Of a stretch of 64,000 nt of DNA, positions 22,346 to 32,681 are shown piece by piece; position 1 is the first letter of the stretch; every line of letters begins with the position of its first letter. Made by a program: the position numbers and the translations under genes. Source of the stretch: Gammaproteobacteria bacterium (GTDB lineage Bacteria > Pseudomonadota > Gammaproteobacteria > UBA6429 > Thiohalophilaceae); NCBI GenBank assembly GCA_024275915.1, contig JAJRYG010000010.1, positions 1-64,000 on the forward strand. The letters are read 5' to 3'. The notes under the pieces were generated by a model. That model did no database searches, was not told the DNA's origin, and saw only the letters and a list, made by a program, of their open reading frames with translations.

Positions 22346-23275
22346 ATGAATATTGTAATTTTACGAAGAAAGAACGGCTCTGCCGGGCTGGTCTCCCTGT
22401 CGCGCAAACGCTTTGCATTTCTTCTCGGCGGCATCATGACCATCATGCCCGCACTTTTCATCTCCGCCGGCTACTATCTCGGTGTCTCGCAGGCCCAGAC
22501 GAGTCCGGATGATCTGACCTTGGCCCTGCAGTCGGAACTCGAGGCGCAACGCTTGCGAATCGAGGAAGCCAGTCGCAATGCACGGGAAAACATGGATGCC
22601 CTGGCGCTGAGGCTGGGCAACCTGCAGGCTCACGTGATTCGGCTGGATGCCCTGGGAACCCGCCTGACCACCATGGCCAAGCTCGACAAGGGTGAATTCG
22701 ATTTTGAACACCCACCCGCCCAGGGCGGACCTGAAGAAGACGGTACCGTGGCCAAGTCCATTGCCGTGCCCGATTTTCTCAAGGCCCTCGATGATCTTTC
22801 CAGCCAGCTGGAAGATCGCAATCAACAACTCTCCGTGCTGGAAGACATGCTGATGAACCGGAATTTGGAAGCCGAAGTGGTTCCTGCCGGACGCCCCATT
22901 ACCCGTGGCTGGCTGTCTTCCTATTTTGGTCGCAGAACGGATCCCTTTACCGGTCGGCGGGCCCACCATTCGGGCATCGATTTTGCCGGAAAGCTGGGTT
23001 CGGACGTGGTTTCCGTTGCCGCCGGGGTCGTCACCTATGCAGGACGGCGTTCCGGGTATGGCAACCTGGTCGAGATCAACCATGGCAAGGGCTACGCCAC
23101 CCGCTACGGCCACAACAGCGAGATCCTCGTCAAGGTTGGCCAGACGGTAAAAAAAGGCGAACTGATTTCGAAAATGGGCACCACGGGTCGTTCTACCGGT
23201 CCCCATGTTCATTTCGAAGTGCTGTACAACGGTCGCGCAGTCAATCCCATCAAATATATTCAGGCTTCCCGATAA
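22346..23275 (+). CDS. M23-family (LytM) peptidase with N-terminal TM and coiled coil
   Basis: RRTDPFTGRRAHHSGIDFAGKLGSDVVSVAAGVVTYAGRRSGYGNLVEINHGKGYATRYGHNSEILVKVGQTVKKGELISKMGTTGRSTGPHVHFEV. Confidence 0.93.
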   Translation: MNIVILRRKNGSAGLVSLSRKRFAFLLGGIMTIMPALFISAGYYLGVSQAQTSPDDLTLALQSELEAQRLRIEEASRNARENMDALALRLGNLQAHVIRLDALGTRLTTMAKLDKGEFDFEHPPAQGGPEEDGTVAKSIAVPDFLKALDDLSSQLEDRNQQLSVLEDMLMNRNLEAEVVPAGRPITRGWLSSYFGRRTDPFTGRRAHHSGIDFAGKLGSDVVSVAAGVVTYAGRRSGYGNLVEINHGKGYATRYGHNSEILVKVGQTVKKGELISKMGTTGRSTGPHVHFEVLYNGRAVNPIKYIQASR

Positions 23276-23292
23276 GCGCCTGAGCCGATGCC

Positions 23293-24486
23293 GTGTTGTT
23301 GGCAAAAGTGAAAGGTACCAGCCAGCATGGCATCCTGCTGTTGGCAGCAGGTTTTCTGCTTGCCTGTAACAGTGTCCCTGTCCCTGAAGTGCCGGTCGAT
23401 TCTCCCTCTGCAAGCCCGATTCGGGCCTTGGCGCCTCGGCACAAAATAAAACCAGTAGAAACAAAGACCTATGTAACCATTGCCGCTGTCGGCGATATCA
23501 TGCTGGGCACGGATTTCCCGAAAAATCACCTTCCCGATGACGATGGCAAAAGCCTGCTCGAACCCATGCATGATCTGTTGCAGGCGGCCGACATCACCTT
23601 CGGCAATCTGGAAGGAACCCTGCTGGACGGGGGGGAGGCGGAAAAAACATGCCGCAACCCCGAGCGTTGCTATGTTTTCCGTTCGCCGAGTCGCTACGCC
23701 CATCTGTTTCAGCTGGCCGGCTTCGATGTGCTGTCGCTGGGCAACAATCATGCCCGGGATTTCGGTGAGGAGGGGCGTAGCGCCTCCATGCAGGCCCTGG
23801 ACGCGGTTGGCATTCACCATTCGGGACGGGATGACGATATCGCCAGCTGGACGGTCAATGGGCTGAAAGTGGCCATGATTGCCTTTGCGCCGTTTAAAAA
23901 CTCCCATGATCTGCTGGATCTCCCCGCTGCCGTTGCCACGGTACAGGGGCTGGCCGCGACACATGACATCGTCATGGTCTCCATGCATGCCGGTGGCGAG
24001 GGCCTGGACATGACCCGGCTGCCTTTTGCCCGGGAATACTATTACCGTGAGGACAGGGGGGACGTCGTGGAGTTTGCACGCAGCGTGGTCGAGGCCGGGG
24101 CCGACATCGTTCTTGGACATGGCCCCCATGTCCCGCGTGCCGTTGAAATCTATCGGGGACGGTTGATTGCCTATAGCTTGGGCAATTTTGCCACCTACTA
24201 TGGCATCAGTGTGGCACAGACCAAGGGGCTTGCACCGCTACTGATGGCGACCCTGGATGAATCGGGACGTTTCGTGCGTGGCCAGATTCATTCTGCCCGC
24301 CAGCTTCGTCCCCGCGGTCCCGTGCCGGATCCGGAAAATACGGCCGCCCGCCTGATCCAGCAGCTCTCCCGGCTGGATTTTCCCGAGACCGTATTGCAGA
24401 TCAGCGAGGCAGGACGCCTCTATATCCAGGATTCAGTGGCCCAACTTGAGGAATCTGGACAAATCCAGCCGCTAACCGACAGATAA
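23293..24486 (+). CDS. CapA/PgsA-like metallophosphatase-family lipoprotein
   Basis: Lipobox FLLACNS; AAVGDIMLGTDF, LEGTLLDGG, FDVLSLGNNHARDFGEEG, GADIVLGHGPHVPRAVEIYRGRLIAYSLGNFATYY, the CapA signature. GTG start. Confidence 0.85.
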   Translation: MLLAKVKGTSQHGILLLAAGFLLACNSVPVPEVPVDSPSASPIRALAPRHKIKPVETKTYVTIAAVGDIMLGTDFPKNHLPDDDGKSLLEPMHDLLQAADITFGNLEGTLLDGGEAEKTCRNPERCYVFRSPSRYAHLFQLAGFDVLSLGNNHARDFGEEGRSASMQALDAVGIHHSGRDDDIASWTVNGLKVAMIAFAPFKNSHDLLDLPAAVATVQGLAATHDIVMVSMHAGGEGLDMTRLPFAREYYYREDRGDVVEFARSVVEAGADIVLGHGPHVPRAVEIYRGRLIAYSLGNFATYYGISVAQTKGLAPLLMATLDESGRFVRGQIHSARQLRPRGPVPDPENTAARLIQQLSRLDFPETVLQISEAGRLYIQDSVAQLEESGQIQPLTDR

Positions 24487-24630
24487 TCCCCATACATCCC
24501 GGATCAGGGCGGACAAATCGTCCGTATCCCGTTAGAATATCGCAAATTTTTATTTACTCGCTTTGCCCGGTTGCGAGCCCGGGTCAACACGTTAGTGAGT
24601 ACTCACATTAAATTGCTTTCAGGCAGGTAT

Positions 24631-27333
24631 ATGGTTTCTAAACTGTTACGGAAAATCTTTGGTAGTCGCAACGAGCGCCTGGTCAAGGCCATGCGAAAGA
24701 CGGTGGCAAAAATCAATGCGTTGGAGCCCGATTTCGAGGCACTTTCCGATGAAGAACTGCAGGGCAAGACCCGCGAGTTCCGCGAGCGGCTCGAGAAAGG
24801 GGAAAGCCTTGACGATCTGTTGCCCGAGGCGTTTGCCACGGTGCGAGAGGCGGGCAAACGGGTTTTGAGCATGCGTCATTATGATGCCCAGCTCATCGGC
24901 GGCATGGTGCTGCATCAGGGCAAGATTTCCGAAATGCGCACCGGTGAAGGCAAGACCCTGGTGGCAACCCTGGCAGCCTACCTGAACGCCCTGCCGGGCA
25001 AGGGTGTGCATGTGGTAACGGTCAATGATTACCTGGCTTCCCGCGACGCCGAGTGGATGGGCAAGATTTACCGCTTCCTGGGCATGAGTGTGGGGGTGAT
25101 TCTTTCCAACATGCCCTTCCAGGACAAGAAGGCCGCCTACGATGCAGACATCACCTACGGTACCAACAACGAATATGGCTTTGACTATCTGCGTGACAAC
25201 ATGGCCTTCAGTGCCGAAGAGCAGTTCCAGCGCAGTCATGCCTTTGCGATTGTCGATGAGGTCGACTCCATCCTCATCGATGAGGCACGCACGCCCCTGA
25301 TCATATCCGGTCCTGCGGACGAAAGTTCCGATTTGTACACCAAGATCAATTCGCTTATTCCCAAACTGGTGAAACAGGAAGAGGAGGATGGCCCTGGTGA
25401 CTTTTCCGTGGACGAAAAGGCCAAGCAGATCTTCCTTACCGAGGAAGGCCACGAAAAAGTGGAGAACATGCTGCAGGAAATCGGCCTGCTGCCGGAAAAC
25501 GAAAGCCTCTACGATGTGACCAACATTGGTCTGCTGCATCATGTGACCGCGGGTCTGCGTGCTCACGTGCTGTTTCAGAAGGACGTGGACTACATCGTGC
25601 AGAACAATGAAGTGATTATCGTCGATGAGTTTACCGGACGTACCATGCAGGGACGGCGCTGGTCAGACGGTCTGCACCAAGCGGTCGAAGCAAAGGAAGG
25701 CGTGGAGATTCAGCAGGAAAACCAGACCGTGGCGTCGATCACCTTCCAGAATTTCTTTCGCCTGTACGACAAGCTGTCGGGCATGACCGGAACCGCCGAT
25801 ACCGAAGCCTACGAATTCCAGCAGATTTATGGCCTTGAAGTGGTCGTGGTGCCTACTCACCGACCCATGATCCGCAAGGACATGACGGATCTGGTTTATC
25901 TGACCCAGGCGGAAAAATTCAGAGCCATCATCGAAGACATCAAGGATTGCAAGAAACGGGGTCAGCCAGTACTGGTGGGTACCACCTCCATCGAAGTTTC
26001 GGAGTTCCTGTCCGGTGAATTGAAGAAGGCCAAAATTCCCCATGAAGTCCTGAATGCCAAACAGCATGAACGCGAGGCGGAAATCGTTGCCCAGGCGGGC
26101 CGTCCAGGTGCGATTACCATCGCCACCAATATGGCTGGCCGTGGTACGGATATCGTGCTCGGCGGCAATCTCGAAGTGGAAATCGATGCCCTCAAGGAGC
26201 CTTCTCACGAGGCGATCGAAAAGGTGCGTGCTGCCTGGGAAACGCGGCATCAACAGGTACTCGAAGCCGGTGGCCTGCACATCATCGGCACCGAGCGTCA
26301 TGAATCCCGCCGTGTGGACAATCAGTTGCGTGGCCGTTCCGGGCGCCAGGGCGATCCGGGTTCTTCACGTTTCTACCTGTCACTGGAAGACAACCTGATG
26401 CGCATCTTTGCCTCTGATCGTGTCTCGGCCATCATGCAGAAACTGGGCATGGAAGAAGGCGAAGCCATCGAACATCCCTGGGTGAGCCGTGCCATCGAAA
26501 ATGCCCAGCGCAAGGTCGAAGGCCATAACTTCGACATGCGCAAACAGTTGCTCGAGTACGATGATGTGGCCAATGACCAGCGCAAGGTGATCTACGGTCA
26601 GCGCAACGAACTGCTAAAATCGGACGATATCTCCGAAATGATAACGGCCATTCGTACCGATGTGGTCAATGCCCTGATCAGCAATTACATCCCGCCACAG
26701 AGTATCGAAGAGCAGTGGGACGTTGCCGGTCTGACCGATGCCATCGAAGGGGAATTTGGACTCAAGCTGGACATTCAGTCATGGCTGTCGTCTGACGAGC
26801 AGATGGATGAAGATGATCTGCATGAAAAGCTCCTGGCCGAAGTCAGCGAGCTGTTTGCCGCCAAGGAGCGTGAATACGGCTCCGAGGTCATGCGCCACAT
26901 CGAGAAAGCCATTACCCTGCAGGTACTCGACAGTCAGTGGCGGGATCATCTTGCCCTGATGGATCAGTTACGCCAAGGCATTCATCTGCGTGGCTATGCA
27001 CAGAAAAACCCCAAGCAGGAATTCAAGCGCGAGTCCTTCGAACTGTTTTCTGAAATGCTCGAGCGCATCAAGCACGAGGTCATTACCATCCTCAGCCGGG
27101 TACAGATCCGCAGTGAGGAAGAAGTCGAGGCTCTGGAAGCCCAGCGTCGTGCCCAGGAGCAGGGCATGGAATTCCAGCACGCCGAGGCCAGTGCCATCGG
27201 TGGCGATGTGGCCGAAGAAGAACATGAGCAGCACACGCCCTATGTGCGTGAAGGCCGCAAGGTGGGCCGTAACGAACCCTGTCCGTGTGGTTCCGGCAAG
27301 AAATACAAACAGTGCCACGGCAAACTGAGTTAA
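24631..27333 (+). CDS. secA: Preprotein translocase ATPase SecA
   Basis: [25 protein letters not shown]...[20 protein letters not shown]...[19 protein letters not shown]...C-terminal SEC-C motif [21 protein letters not shown]. Start 24631 within ORF 24571..27333. Confidence 0.98.
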   Translation: MVSKLLRKIFGSRNERLVKAMRKTVAKINALEPDFEALSDEELQGKTREFRERLEKGESLDDLLPEAFATVREAGKRVLSMRHYDAQLIGGMVLHQGKISEMRTGEGKTLVATLAAYLNALPGKGVHVVTVNDYLASRDAEWMGKIYRFLGMSVGVILSNMPFQDKKAAYDADITYGTNNEYGFDYLRDNMAFSAEEQFQRSHAFAIVDEVDSILIDEARTPLIISGPADESSDLYTKINSLIPKLVKQEEEDGPGDFSVDEKAKQIFLTEEGHEKVENMLQEIGLLPENESLYDVTNIGLLHHVTAGLRAHVLFQKDVDYIVQNNEVIIVDEFTGRTMQGRRWSDGLHQAVEAKEGVEIQQENQTVASITFQNFFRLYDKLSGMTGTADTEAYEFQQIYGLEVVVVPTHRPMIRKDMTDLVYLTQAEKFRAIIEDIKDCKKRGQPVLVGTTSIEVSEFLSGELKKAKIPHEVLNAKQHEREAEIVAQAGRPGAITIATNMAGRGTDIVLGGNLEVEIDALKEPSHEAIEKVRAAWETRHQQVLEAGGLHIIGTERHESRRVDNQLRGRSGRQGDPGSSRFYLSLEDNLMRIFASDRVSAIMQKLGMEEGEAIEHPWVSRAIENAQRKVEGHNFDMRKQLLEYDDVANDQRKVIYGQRNELLKSDDISEMITAIRTDVVNALISNYIPPQSIEEQWDVAGLTDAIEGEFGLKLDIQSWLSSDEQMDEDDLHEKLLAEVSELFAAKEREYGSEVMRHIEKAITLQVLDSQWRDHLALMDQLRQGIHLRGYAQKNPKQEFKRESFELFSEMLERIKHEVITILSRVQIRSEEEVEALEAQRRAQEQGMEFQHAEASAIGGDVAEEEHEQHTPYVREGRKVGRNEPCPCGSGKKYKQCHGKLS

Positions 27334-27344
27334 CCCCGGGAAAA

Positions 27345-27401
27345 GAGAAAAGTTGAAAAGATACAGGACATGGCAAATACTGTATCTTTAATACTTTTCT
27401 C
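27345..27401 (+). terminator. Long A/T-rich hairpin after secA, candidate transcription terminator
   Basis: GAGAAAAGTtgaAAAGATACAG / CTGTATCTTTaatACTTTTCTC: 22-bp stem with 3 central mismatches and a 13-nt loop, between secA and argJ. Confidence 0.6.
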
Positions 27402-27417
27402 CTGACTCACCAATAAC

Positions 27418-28626
27418 ATGTCCGATTCCGATACTTCCCCCCCTTTTCCTGTTGCCGGTATCCGCTTGGGTACGGCCTGCGCCGGCATCAAGAAACCGGA
27501 GCACCGTGACCTGGTGATCATTGAGCTGTCACCGGGTACGAATACGGCGGCGGTGTTCACCCGCAATGCCTTCTGTGCGGCACCGGTCATTGTTGCCAGA
27601 GAACATCTGGCGGCCGAATCGCCCCGTTACCTGCTGGTCAATACCGGCAATGCCAATGCCGGCACCGGACAGCAGGGGCTGGACGACGCCCATGCCTGTT
27701 GTGCTGCGCTGGCCGAACTGACGGCTGTCAGGTCAGAAGCGATCCTGCCGTTTTCAACCGGCGTGATCGTAGAAAACCTGCCTGTCGACAGAATCATCCA
27801 GGGACTGCCTGCGGCCATCGAGGCCTTGTCTGCAGCGGGCTGGTCTGATGCCTCGTATGGCATCATGACCACCGATACGGTGCCCAAGCTCGTCAGCCGG
27901 CGTGTGGTGATCGAGGGAGAGAGCATCACTGTTACCGGCATGGCCAAAGGTGCCGGCATGATTCGCCCGGACATGGCGACCATGCTGGCTTATGTAGCCA
28001 CCGATGCGGCGGTCGGGGCCTCCCTGTTGCAGTCGATGCTGGAGCAGGCGGTAGACGCCTCTTTCAACCGGATCACTGTCGATGGCGACACCTCGACCAA
28101 CGATGCCTGCCTGCTGATGGCCACAGGCGAGTCGGGGCTGTCGGTCGAGGCCGAAACCAGTGCCTGCCTGGCGCTGCAGGCCCTGGTCAGTGAAGTCTGT
28201 GTCGAACTGGCCAAAGCCATGGTCAGGGATGGAGAAGGGGCGACGAAGCTCATCAACATCGAAGTGACCGGTGGCAAGGATATCGAGGAGTGTCGGCAGG
28301 TGGCCTACACGGTGGCCCATTCACCTCTGGTAAAAACCGCCTTCTTCGCCGCGGATCCCAACTGGGGGCGGATCCTTGCGGCAGTGGGCCGGGCGGGCCT
28401 GGCTGAGCTGCAAATCGACACCATCAGGATCCATCTCGATGAAGTCTGTATCGTCAGCCATGGTGGCCGTGATGCCGCCTATACCGAAGAACGTGGTCAG
28501 GCCGTCATGGACAGGAATGAAATTACCGTTCGTATCGATCTTGCCCGGGGCCAGGCCTCGAGTAATGTCTGGACCTGTGACTTCTCCTATGACTACGTTC
28601 GGATCAATGCGGAATACCGTACCTGA
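27418..28626 (+). CDS. argJ: Bifunctional glutamate N-acetyltransferase/ornithine acetyltransferase ArgJ
   Basis: [24 protein letters not shown]...[17 protein letters not shown]...[22 protein letters not shown]...[15 protein letters not shown]...[15 protein letters not shown]. Confidence 0.96.
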   Translation: MSDSDTSPPFPVAGIRLGTACAGIKKPEHRDLVIIELSPGTNTAAVFTRNAFCAAPVIVAREHLAAESPRYLLVNTGNANAGTGQQGLDDAHACCAALAELTAVRSEAILPFSTGVIVENLPVDRIIQGLPAAIEALSAAGWSDASYGIMTTDTVPKLVSRRVVIEGESITVTGMAKGAGMIRPDMATMLAYVATDAAVGASLLQSMLEQAVDASFNRITVDGDTSTNDACLLMATGESGLSVEAETSACLALQALVSEVCVELAKAMVRDGEGATKLINIEVTGGKDIEECRQVAYTVAHSPLVKTAFFAADPNWGRILAAVGRAGLAELQIDTIRIHLDEVCIVSHGGRDAAYTEERGQAVMDRNEITVRIDLARGQASSNVWTCDFSYDYVRINAEYRT

Positions 28627-28680
28627 GCAGGCATTTTTGTTTGTGCCGATGCTGCATGGCTGTCAGTCATTCCTTGCCAG

Positions 28681-29649
28681 TTGCCCATATCGATGGCAAT
28701 AACTTCATCATCAATTCATGTTGCCGTGGGTGTGGTTCGCAATGCCAAGGGCGAGATCCTCATCGCCAGACGTCCCCAGCATGTGCATCAGGGGGGGCTG
28801 TGGGAGTTTCCCGGTGGCAAGGTGGAAGCCGGTGAATCGGTCCAGCAGGCGCTGGCAAGAGAACTGGATGAAGAGCTGGGCATCCAGGTCGACGGGTTGC
28901 AACCCCTGATCCGCATTGCGCATGCCTATCCCGACCGACGGGTTCTGCTCGATGTCTGGCAGACTGACAGTTTCAGCGGTCAGGCCACTGGCCGCGAAGG
29001 TCAGCCCGTCAGGTGGGTGAGCATGGATGGACTTGAACAGTTTTCGTTTCCCCGGGCCAACCACGGGATTATCCGCGCACTGCAACTGCCCGATCGTTAC
29101 CTCGTCAGCGGCGATTATCAGGACATGGATGAGTTCAGTTTCCGGCTGGAACAGGCTCTGCACCGGGGGATCCGTCTGCTTCAGTTCAGGGACAAGCATT
29201 GCCATGTTGATGAAATGCAACAGCGGGTACCGCCCATGCTGGCCCAGTGCCACCGGGCTGGCGCAAAACTGTTGCTCAATGGCGTCAGTCCGGCACTGGT
29301 CAGGACGCTGGGTGCCGATGGCCTGCACCTGACCTCGGCACAACTGCATGAGTTCCCGTGCCGACCTCTGGACAAACATTGCCTGCTGGCGGCCTCGGTC
29401 CATGATCAGGCACAGCTGCAACAGGCACTGAAACTGGAGGTGGATTTCGTCGTCGTCTCGCCGGTACAGGCGACCGCCTCTCACCCCGGAGCGGCGGTTC
29501 TGGGCTGGGAGGGCTTTGCCGCCCTGGCCGAGGCCTCCACAGTGCCCGTCTATGCACTGGGAGGCATGGAAGAAAAGCACATCACTCTTTCCCGACAGCA
29601 TGGCGGGCAGGGTATCTCGGCCATACGGGCTCTGTGGGGGACGGCCTGA
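28681..29649 (+). CDS. Nudix (MutT-like 8-oxo-dGTP diphosphatase) fused to a ThiE-like TMP-synthase domain
   Basis: Nudix box GKVEAGESVQQALARELDEELGI after VAVGVVRNAKGEILIARRP. C-terminal half GADGLHLTSAQLHEFP...SVHDQAQLQQALKLEVDFVVVSPVQATASHPG...VPVYALGGM resembles ThiE. Confidence 0.9.
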   Translation: MPISMAITSSSIHVAVGVVRNAKGEILIARRPQHVHQGGLWEFPGGKVEAGESVQQALARELDEELGIQVDGLQPLIRIAHAYPDRRVLLDVWQTDSFSGQATGREGQPVRWVSMDGLEQFSFPRANHGIIRALQLPDRYLVSGDYQDMDEFSFRLEQALHRGIRLLQFRDKHCHVDEMQQRVPPMLAQCHRAGAKLLLNGVSPALVRTLGADGLHLTSAQLHEFPCRPLDKHCLLAASVHDQAQLQQALKLEVDFVVVSPVQATASHPGAAVLGWEGFAALAEASTVPVYALGGMEEKHITLSRQHGGQGISAIRALWGTA

Positions 29650-30123
29650 ATGCGCCAAAGGTATGTTCTGCCAACCGGCCTGCTGTTACTGTTGCTCGTT
29701 TCGGGCTGTGGTCAGTCTGAGCGACTGGACAAGCCGGTGAGCCACCTGCTTTCAGACAGCTCCTGTGATCCTCTCAGCTCGCCCTGTCTCAGTCAGTCGG
29801 GAAGCCGGGTGGTTTCCCTGTTTTTCCCTGCCACTATCCACTATCTCCAACCCTTTGAGATGCAGGTCGTCGCAACGGGGTTTGGCCCGAATGAAATCAC
29901 CAGGGTGACGGTCAGTTTTGCCATGTCTGACATGGATATGGGGATAAACCGGTTTGGATTAAGGAAGGAAAAACTGCAGAACGCCACTTCGGTCTATAGC
30001 GGCAGCGGCATGCTTCCGGTCTGTGTCAGTGGCAGACGGGACTGGCAGGCAACGGTTGAGCTTGAGAGCAAAGACAGTGTCTACATGGCACAATACCGGC
30101 TGAGGGTCGATGGTGCTCAGTGA
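29650..30123 (+). CDS. Small lipoprotein with a FixH/YtkA-like domain
   Basis: Lipobox LLVSGCGQ; core [19 protein letters not shown]...[24 protein letters not shown]. Confidence 0.55.
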   Translation: MRQRYVLPTGLLLLLLVSGCGQSERLDKPVSHLLSDSSCDPLSSPCLSQSGSRVVSLFFPATIHYLQPFEMQVVATGFGPNEITRVTVSFAMSDMDMGINRFGLRKEKLQNATSVYSGSGMLPVCVSGRRDWQATVELESKDSVYMAQYRLRVDGAQ

Positions 30124-30314
30124 GTCTTTTTGTCCGGGTGGTTTTCGATGAATTCTTCCGGGTAGATGGTTTCACCCGGTATGCGGTGTGACTCACTGGC
30201 CCACTCGCCCAGATCGATAAGCCGGCAGCGTTCACTGCAGAAGGGACGCCATTTCGATTTTTCAGACCAGACGACCTTCTTGCCGCAGGTCGGACATTTG
30301 ACGGTTTTATTCAT
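30117..30314 (-). CDS. yacG: DNA gyrase inhibitor YacG
   Basis: [47 protein letters not shown] (CPxCGK...FCSxRC). Start 30314 inside ORF 30117..30323. Confidence 0.92.
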   Translation of the reverse strand: MNKTVKCPTCGKKVVWSEKSKWRPFCSERCRLIDLGEWASESHRIPGETIYPEEFIENHPDKKTH

Positions 30315-31078
30315 AAGGCACAACTGTAAAAAGAGAAAGGAATGTCGTCTTCACTCTGAACCGGCCTTGTGCCCTTGAGTGGTTGCAGAAAACGAATGGA
30401 AAAGCGGTGTTTGCCTGCACTGATTTCCGGATAGACGTTCGATTCCCGCGGCAACAGCACACGCAGGATCTGGACAGGCGCAGAGGGATCCAGTGACTGT
30501 TGATAAAACCCCGCTTCCGCAAGCAGTTCTCTTGCATCACTGCTTTCACGCAAAATCGCCAGGATCAGTTTTACCGGCTTCTGAATGCAATCGAGCTCAT
30601 CGAACCAGGCTTCCAATTCGGTGATACGTTTTTCCGGTTCCCTCTCCAGCCAGTGATGATAGCCGGGCAGATCGAAATTGCAGTCACCACCGGTAATACT
30701 GCTGCGTTGCCGCAGGGTCTTGATCATTTCGTCTTCACGCAGGCTGCTGCCAAACTGCCCGGTCTGGGAATGCACGTCCTGCTGGGCATTTTCCAGCTGG
30801 CTGAGAATGCTTTGCAATTGCTGTTTGTCGACACCGGGCAGATTACGCAGGGCGTTGAGGGAAACGGTGAGGCGTTCGAGCTCCTTGAGAATTTCATTTT
30901 TCAGATCATTGCGCGAAAGAATGTCCAGGATCTGGATCATCCCGCCCAGACTCGTGCGACTGTCCCAGACAGAGAAACCACGCAGGGAATAGGCCGCCAT
31001 GTTGAACAGGTGTTCCAGCCTCAGAAAAGTCCGCATGCGTTCATTGAGGGGTTGTTCATAGATGATTGGGTTGTCCAC
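30311..31078 (-). CDS. zapD: Cell division protein ZapD
   Basis: [21 protein letters not shown]...[15 protein letters not shown]; yacG-zapD-coaE-pilD order. Confidence 0.93.
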   Translation of the reverse strand: MDNPIIYEQPLNERMRTFLRLEHLFNMAAYSLRGFSVWDSRTSLGGMIQILDILSRNDLKNEILKELERLTVSLNALRNLPGVDKQQLQSILSQLENAQQDVHSQTGQFGSSLREDEMIKTLRQRSSITGGDCNFDLPGYHHWLEREPEKRITELEAWFDELDCIQKPVKLILAILRESSDARELLAEAGFYQQSLDPSAPVQILRVLLPRESNVYPEISAGKHRFSIRFLQPLKGTRPVQSEDDIPFSFYSCAL

Positions 31079-31148
31079 GGGATTCTCGATAGTTTGGCGC
31101 TAGGGCGTGATTGTGGAACAAGAAAGGCCGTTTGGCAATATCTGGCAA

Positions 31149-31745
31149 TTATTGCCCTGACATAGCCAGATACGCTTGATGAAGTTGTTTGACCTGTTTT
31201 TCGGCGGCACTGATATCACCATAATTGTCGATGACATCATCCGCCAGGGCCAGCCTTGCCTGACGACTGGTCTGGGCGCGCAATATTTTTTCAGCCTGTC
31301 GAGCCGAAATCTGATCCCGCTGCACGAGGCGGCGGACTTGTTCATCTTTCGGAATGTCCACCACCAGGATCCTGTCAAGCGGAACCGGGCTGGCTTTATC
31401 TGCCAGCAAGGGGATGACCAGCAGGCAATAGGGGCTGGTCAGGGATGCCAGCTGTTGCCTGGCATTGTGCCAGATCACCGGGTGGAGAATACTTTCGAGT
31501 AACTGTCTTTTCTCGGCCTGGTCAAAAATCATTTCCCGCAGGCGCTGACGGTCGAGTCTGCCCTCGGCAGTCAGGATTTCCTCGCCAAATTCATCGATGA
31601 CAGCCTGCAACGCCGGCTGACCCGGTTCGACAACCTGCCTGGCAATGACATCGAGGTCGATGACGGGAACGCCAAGCTGTGAGAATAACTGACTGATCGT
31701 CGTTTTACCGCTGGCAATGCCGCCTGTCAGTCCGATTACCTTCAT
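31149..31745 (-). CDS. coaE: Dephospho-CoA kinase
   Basis: MKVIGLTGGIASGKTTISQLFSQLGVPVIDLDVIARQVVEPGQPAL. Confidence 0.95.
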   Translation of the reverse strand: MKVIGLTGGIASGKTTISQLFSQLGVPVIDLDVIARQVVEPGQPALQAVIDEFGEEILTAEGRLDRQRLREMIFDQAEKRQLLESILHPVIWHNARQQLASLTSPYCLLVIPLLADKASPVPLDRILVVDIPKDEQVRRLVQRDQISARQAEKILRAQTSRQARLALADDVIDNYGDISAAEKQVKQLHQAYLAMSGQ

Positions 31746-31769
31746 GTGCAGAATGTCCCGTCGACGTGA

Positions 31770-32666
31770 TTACAGGCTGATCCACTTGAGGTAGGCCGTA
31801 TTGATGCGTTCTCCCCAGAGCAGGGCGACCCAGCCGGCAATGGCCAGATAGGGGCCAAAGGGAATGGGCTTGCTCTGTTCATGTCGGCGAAACAGGATCA
31901 TGGCGATACCCGAAACCGAACCGACAAGTGAGGAAAGAATGATGATCAGCGGCAGCATTTGCCAGCCCATCCAGGCACCGAGGACGGCAAGCAGCTTGAA
32001 ATCACCGAAGCCCATGCCTTCCTTGCCGGTTACCAGTTTGAAAAGCTGATAAACCAGCCACAAGGTCAGGTAGCCGGCAATGGCACCGATAATGGCTGAT
32101 TCGATATCGACATAGGTGGAAGACAGATTGAACAGCAGACCCAGCCAGAGAAAAGGCAGGGTGATGTTGTCGGGCAAATACTGGTGATCGAGATCGATAA
32201 AGGTCAGGCATATCAGTGCCCAGCTCAAGAGGATGGCGCCGGCGGCAGCCGGTGTGAAACCGAAGTGCCAAGCGGTGATGGCCGTGATGCTTGCGGTAAG
32301 GAATTCGACAAGGGGATAGCGCAGAGAAATGGGGGTTTTGCATTGCCGGCAACGGCCGCGCAGAGCCAGGTAGCTGACAACGGGGATATTTTCCAGGGCG
32401 CTGATGGCGTGGCCACATTCGGGACAGCTCGAATGCGGGACGACCAGATTGAATTTTTCTGCACGGCGGGTTGCGAAGGTCTGGTTCTTGTCGACCACAT
32501 GTTCGTCGGCAAGAAAATCAACACACTCGGATTTCCACTGGCGCTTCAACATGATTGGCAGGCGGTAGATCACTACATTGAAAAAACTGCCCATCAGCAG
32601 ACCCAGCACGAAGACAGCGCCCACATAGAAGCCTCTGTCGTGCTGTAACAGCTCAATCAATGACAT
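31770..32666 (-). CDS. pilD: Type IV prepilin peptidase/N-methyltransferase PilD
   Basis: GLLMGSFFNVVIYRLPIML...CPECGHAIS...CRQCKTPISLRYPLVE...DLDHQYLPDNITLP...GKEGMGFGDFKLLAVLGAWMGWQ. Confidence 0.95.
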   Translation of the reverse strand: MSLIELLQHDRGFYVGAVFVLGLLMGSFFNVVIYRLPIMLKRQWKSECVDFLADEHVVDKNQTFATRRAEKFNLVVPHSSCPECGHAISALENIPVVSYLALRGRCRQCKTPISLRYPLVEFLTASITAITAWHFGFTPAAAGAILLSWALICLTFIDLDHQYLPDNITLPFLWLGLLFNLSSTYVDIESAIIGAIAGYLTLWLVYQLFKLVTGKEGMGFGDFKLLAVLGAWMGWQMLPLIIILSSLVGSVSGIAMILFRRHEQSKPIPFGPYLAIAGWVALLWGERINTAYLKWISL

Positions 32667-32681
32667 GAGCTGTATCGAGTT

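Noticed and set aside
24595-24606. GTGAGTACTCAC perfect 12-bp palindrome upstream of secA
   Set aside because: Short, single occurrence noticed, no known regulator match; plausible by chance in 64 kb.
24487-24630. Possible SecM-like arrest peptide upstream of secA
   Set aside because: The gap is only 144 bp with no convincing signal peptide or arrest motif; the upstream gene is CapA-like.
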